Below are positions 31,703 to 34,009 of a DNA stretch of 34,009 bases, in pieces; within the stretch, counting starts at the first letter, position 1, and the number at the start of each line of letters is the position of its first letter. The notes under the pieces were generated by a model that saw nothing but the letters and a program-made list of their open reading frames with translations, ran no database searches and was not told the DNA's origin. Source of the stretch: an uncultured Eggerthellaceae bacterium. GTDB taxonomy: Bacteria; Actinomycetota; Coriobacteriia; Coriobacteriales; Eggerthellaceae. The DNA is taken from positions 1 through 34,009 of the forward strand of contig CANQTB010000002.1 of NCBI GenBank assembly GCA_947626665.1, in the 5' to 3' direction. The position numbers and the translations under genes were made by a program.

Positions 31703-34009
31703 TCATGTACCTGTGTCGGCCCCTTCCGCATCAGCAGCTCCCTCGCCCTCATCGTTCGAGGTGGGTGGATCGCTCGGCTCATCGCTTACGTTTTGAGCCG
31801 AATCCGGGTTTGTCGCCGGCGCATCAGGTCCTTTCACAATCACTTCAGTTATCGGCGTATAGGTAGAATAAAATACATCTTCGGAAATCAATTGTGAGTT
31901 GCGATCGTAAACATTGCGGTATACGACGAAGCTTTTTCCGTCGGTGCCGTAGGTTTTCACATATTCTGAACCAGGAGCGAGGCTGTCATCCCGTTCGATG
32001 CGTGTCTTGTACTTCTCTCCTTCCGTCCAATCGCCCTCAATCGTTTCGACAATACGCCCTGGCGCCACGCCGTAAAGGCTTATCGTCAGCGTGGTGTCGG
32101 TATAGCTCGCTTTCACCAAAATATCGGAGGACGTGTCGTTCACCCACTCCAGATCGAGATCGGGATAAGCGATCGCGGCGTCGCGTCCGGCCGGATAGCT
32201 TGCCACATAGAGCGTATGGTTATAGCGCACAGGAACGGGAAGCCCCGCCTCATAGACGGCATTGAAAACCGTCGTCGCCACTTGGCAGATACCTCCGCCA
32301 ATGGCGTCTTCGTATTCGTCACCCACGATGGCGCCTGCTCCAAGAAAACCCTTGTCGGCGCTACATTCGCCGACCACATCGTTGAACGACCATCTTCCAC
32401 CATCGGCCTTCGCCACCGAATTGTTCAGCAAATCGGCGGCAAGGTGAATATTGGCAAGGCGATTCTGCGTATATTCGGTATTGGCATATTCGGTGGTATA
32501 GCTCGAGAAATTCGAGATAATCCCCAGATCGATCGCCTCGTCAAACGAAACCGGGCCATCAAGGTTGCCTTCGGGAACCGCGATGCTCAAAGGGTTCGCC
32601 CTGTTCGCATAATCCAGGGTCTTGCTCTCATTGAAGCGAATGAGCGCATCCTTCGCATCCGCGAATAATCCATTGTCGAGATCTTTAATCGCCTGCGTTG
32701 AAAGCACCGTGCGCACATCGCCTGACGGGATAACCGTGATGTCGTCGCCGTTCACCTCGAAGCTTACACTGATATTTCCCTCGGCGGCAGCATCGTTGAC
32801 GTGCGCAAGCAGCGCCGGTTTTGCCTTCTGTGCATCGATCGACGGCATGAGGACAAACGACGTTGGCTCGTTGCCTTCCGAAGACTCGTTGCCTCTGCTC
32901 CCTATACTTCCCATGGTGCCCAGAGAGACCGCCTCAAGCTCTCCGTCTTCCCCGATCGCCTCGATTTCTGTTTTCACCCAATCGCCCACCTCCGCGGCAT
33001 TTGCCGTCCATGGGGAATTCTCGTATGAGAAAGAAACGCCCTGGGCGATGCTCTCATTGATGATGTCGCAGGTCGCCTGAGCTTGCATCTCATCGATGCG
33101 AACCGGCGCATCTTCTGCATGTGCGACGAAATGATGCTCATCGGGATTTTCACTCAGAAGCCCTCTTGTAATTTTCTCGAGAAATTCCGCAGGATACACC
33201 AGACTGCCTCCATGCCCTTCCGTCACCGAGGCGATTCCTTCAACAATCTCGACGCCGAAATCGATGCGGGGGCTTCCGATTGTGGCGTTGATGTCGTTTT
33301 CAAGGTCGGTAAAACCTTCGCCATACCTCAGCGAGAGGGGAATCTGCACACCGCTCAGCGCCGCTTGAATTCTCCCGAGAAAACCACCTTCCTGCCTACC
33401 CACCTCAAAGGCCCGTTCGGCAAGTTCCTCATCGGGAAGTGTTGCGGAAAGCGTTTGGGCATTGGCCAACCAAAGCAGCTTGTTTTCCCGCATTTTCTCA
33501 ACGGAAAGCTGCTCGGCAGCCGCATCAAGGTGCTCTTGATCCTCGAGGGCACTTGCGGAATTCGCCGCCTCATCGTTTGCATATATCGTCAGTTCAGCCG
33601 ATGAGATCGTTGGCGCATAACGACCTACCAAGGCATTCGCCGCCTCTTCGGTAGTCATGCCGGAAACATCGATGTCGCCGATCTTCACGCCCGCGTATAT
33701 CTTGTCGCCATTGATTCCCATATCGACGAGAAAGCCAACGAAAGCGACGCAAATTGCAACAACGACAACAGCGGCGATGCGGCTTTTTCGCATGAGCGCA
33801 ACAAACGCCCTGCCGATCGCCCTCAAGGCCTGCAGAAGAAGCGACCCCAAGGCCGCAAGGAGCGTTCCGATAGTCCTCATAATGCGCTTTATAAGGTTGG
33901 CGAAGGTGTTTTCCCGTGCAGCGCCCCTATAGATCGCTTGGTTCTGTACCGGCCTCTTTTTTGCATGCTGAGAGGCCCTTCTCTGCGAAGAAGCATAAGC
34001 GGTTTTATG
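31703..34009 (-). CDS. VanW-family exported protein (5' end outside window)
   Basis: From the only in-frame ATG (33880) the protein is 725 residues, but the frame is open with no stop for 43 further codons to the window edge and no good ribosome-binding site precedes that ATG. The true start is therefore probably outside. The extension is Lys/Arg/Gln-rich and would be cytoplasmic. A transmembrane segment (about residues 35-54 from that ATG) precedes a large extracytoplasmic region resembling peptidoglycan-binding type 4 repeats. The VanW domain (about 490-600) has GRWSFNDVVGE, IGGGICQVATTVFNAV and a G5-like end. An acidic low-complexity tail follows. Such proteins are envelope-associated, and their biochemical role is unclear. 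Confidence 0.88.
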   Translation of the reverse strand, partial: HKTAYASSQRRASQHAKKRPVQNQAIYRGAARENTFANLIKRIMRTIGTLLAALGSLLLQALRAIGRAFVALMRKSRIAAVVVVAICVAFVGFLVDMGINGDKIYAGVKIGDIDVSGMTTEEAANALVGRYAPTISSAELTIYANDEAANSASALEDQEHLDAAAEQLSVEKMRENKLLWLANAQTLSATLPDEELAERAFEVGRQEGGFLGRIQAALSGVQIPLSLRYGEGFTDLENDINATIGSPRIDFGVEIVEGIASVTEGHGGSLVYPAEFLEKITRGLLSENPDEHHFVAHAEDAPVRIDEMQAQATCDIINESIAQGVSFSYENSPWTANAAEVGDWVKTEIEAIGEDGELEAVSLGTMGSIGSRGNESSEGNEPTSFVLMPSIDAQKAKPALLAHVNDAAAEGNISVSFEVNGDDITVIPSGDVRTVLSTQAIKDLDNGLFADAKDALIRFNESKTLDYANRANPLSIAVPEGNLDGPVSFDEAIDLGIISNFSSYTTEYANTEYTQNRLANIHLAADLLNNSVAKADGGRWSFNDVVGECSADKGFLGAGAIVGDEYEDAIGGGICQVATTVFNAVYEAGLPVPVRYNHTLYVASYPAGRDAAIAYPDLDLEWVNDTSSDILVKASYTDTTLTISLYGVAPGRIVETIEGDWTEGEKYKTRIERDDSLAPGSEYVKTYGTDGKSFVVYRNVYDRNSQLISEDVFYSTYTPITEVIVKGPDAPATNPDSAQNVSDEPSDPPTSNDEGEGAADAEGADTGT

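Noticed and set aside
1-34009. CRISPR arrays, transposons, phage genes, tRNA or rRNA genes
   Set aside because: I looked for repeated direct units, transposase motifs, terminal repeats and tRNA T-arm patterns and saw none; a tRNA-finding program would be decisive.

Overview
The window looks like chromosomal DNA from an anaerobic actinobacterium of class Coriobacteriia, probably Eggerthellaceae-like. I infer this from gene content and order, not from a database match. The clues are RNase J plus RNase Y, a PgsA-CinA fusion, SpoVS in an apparently non-sporulating context, DapL-type lysine/diaminopimelate synthesis, a UbiA-family MenA, and an indolepyruvate:ferredoxin oxidoreductase set with PaaK-type ligases. 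No rRNA, tRNA, CRISPR array, insertion sequence or phage gene was recognised.

Left part (1-19016, all plus strand): the 3' end of rnj, ftsK, a RodZ-like gene, a YajQ-family gene, rimO, a pgsA-cinA fusion, recA, recX, rny (RNase Y), an uncharacterised GHKL ATPase, spoVS, miaB, miaA, dapF, dapL and hflX. The set resembles the actinobacterial neighbourhood around recA and lexA, as in Mycobacterium. recA has a textbook promoter whose spacer is filled by a LexA box. rny is preceded by a candidate structured leader RNA ending in an intrinsic terminator.

Middle part (19110-22576): lexA on the minus strand, diverging across two mirror-image LexA boxes from a 58-residue one-helix membrane protein gene. 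nrdR, dut, a small two-segment membrane protein gene and menA follow on the plus strand. The order lexA / small SOS gene / nrdR matches lexA-divS-nrdR of Corynebacterium and lexA-Rv2719c-nrdR of Mycobacterium, so the small gene is a candidate SOS division inhibitor.

Right part (22583-34009, all minus strand): read in transcription order, a VanW-family cell-envelope protein (running off the window), paaK2, a tandem-ACT protein, a D,D-carboxypeptidase, a zinc-ribbon/FHA protein, iorA (broken by a one-base frameshift before its ferredoxin domain), iorB, a second tandem-ACT protein, paaK1 and gluQRS. Two PaaK-plus-ACT pairs bracket the oxidoreductase genes. This suggests a unit interconverting aryl-acids, aryl-CoAs and aryl-pyruvates, with amino-acid sensing by the ACT proteins.

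The points most worth a second look are the SOS-controlled small membrane protein, the rny leader, the iorA frameshift, the duplicated PaaK-ACT module, and the GHKL ATPase lying between rny and spoVS.
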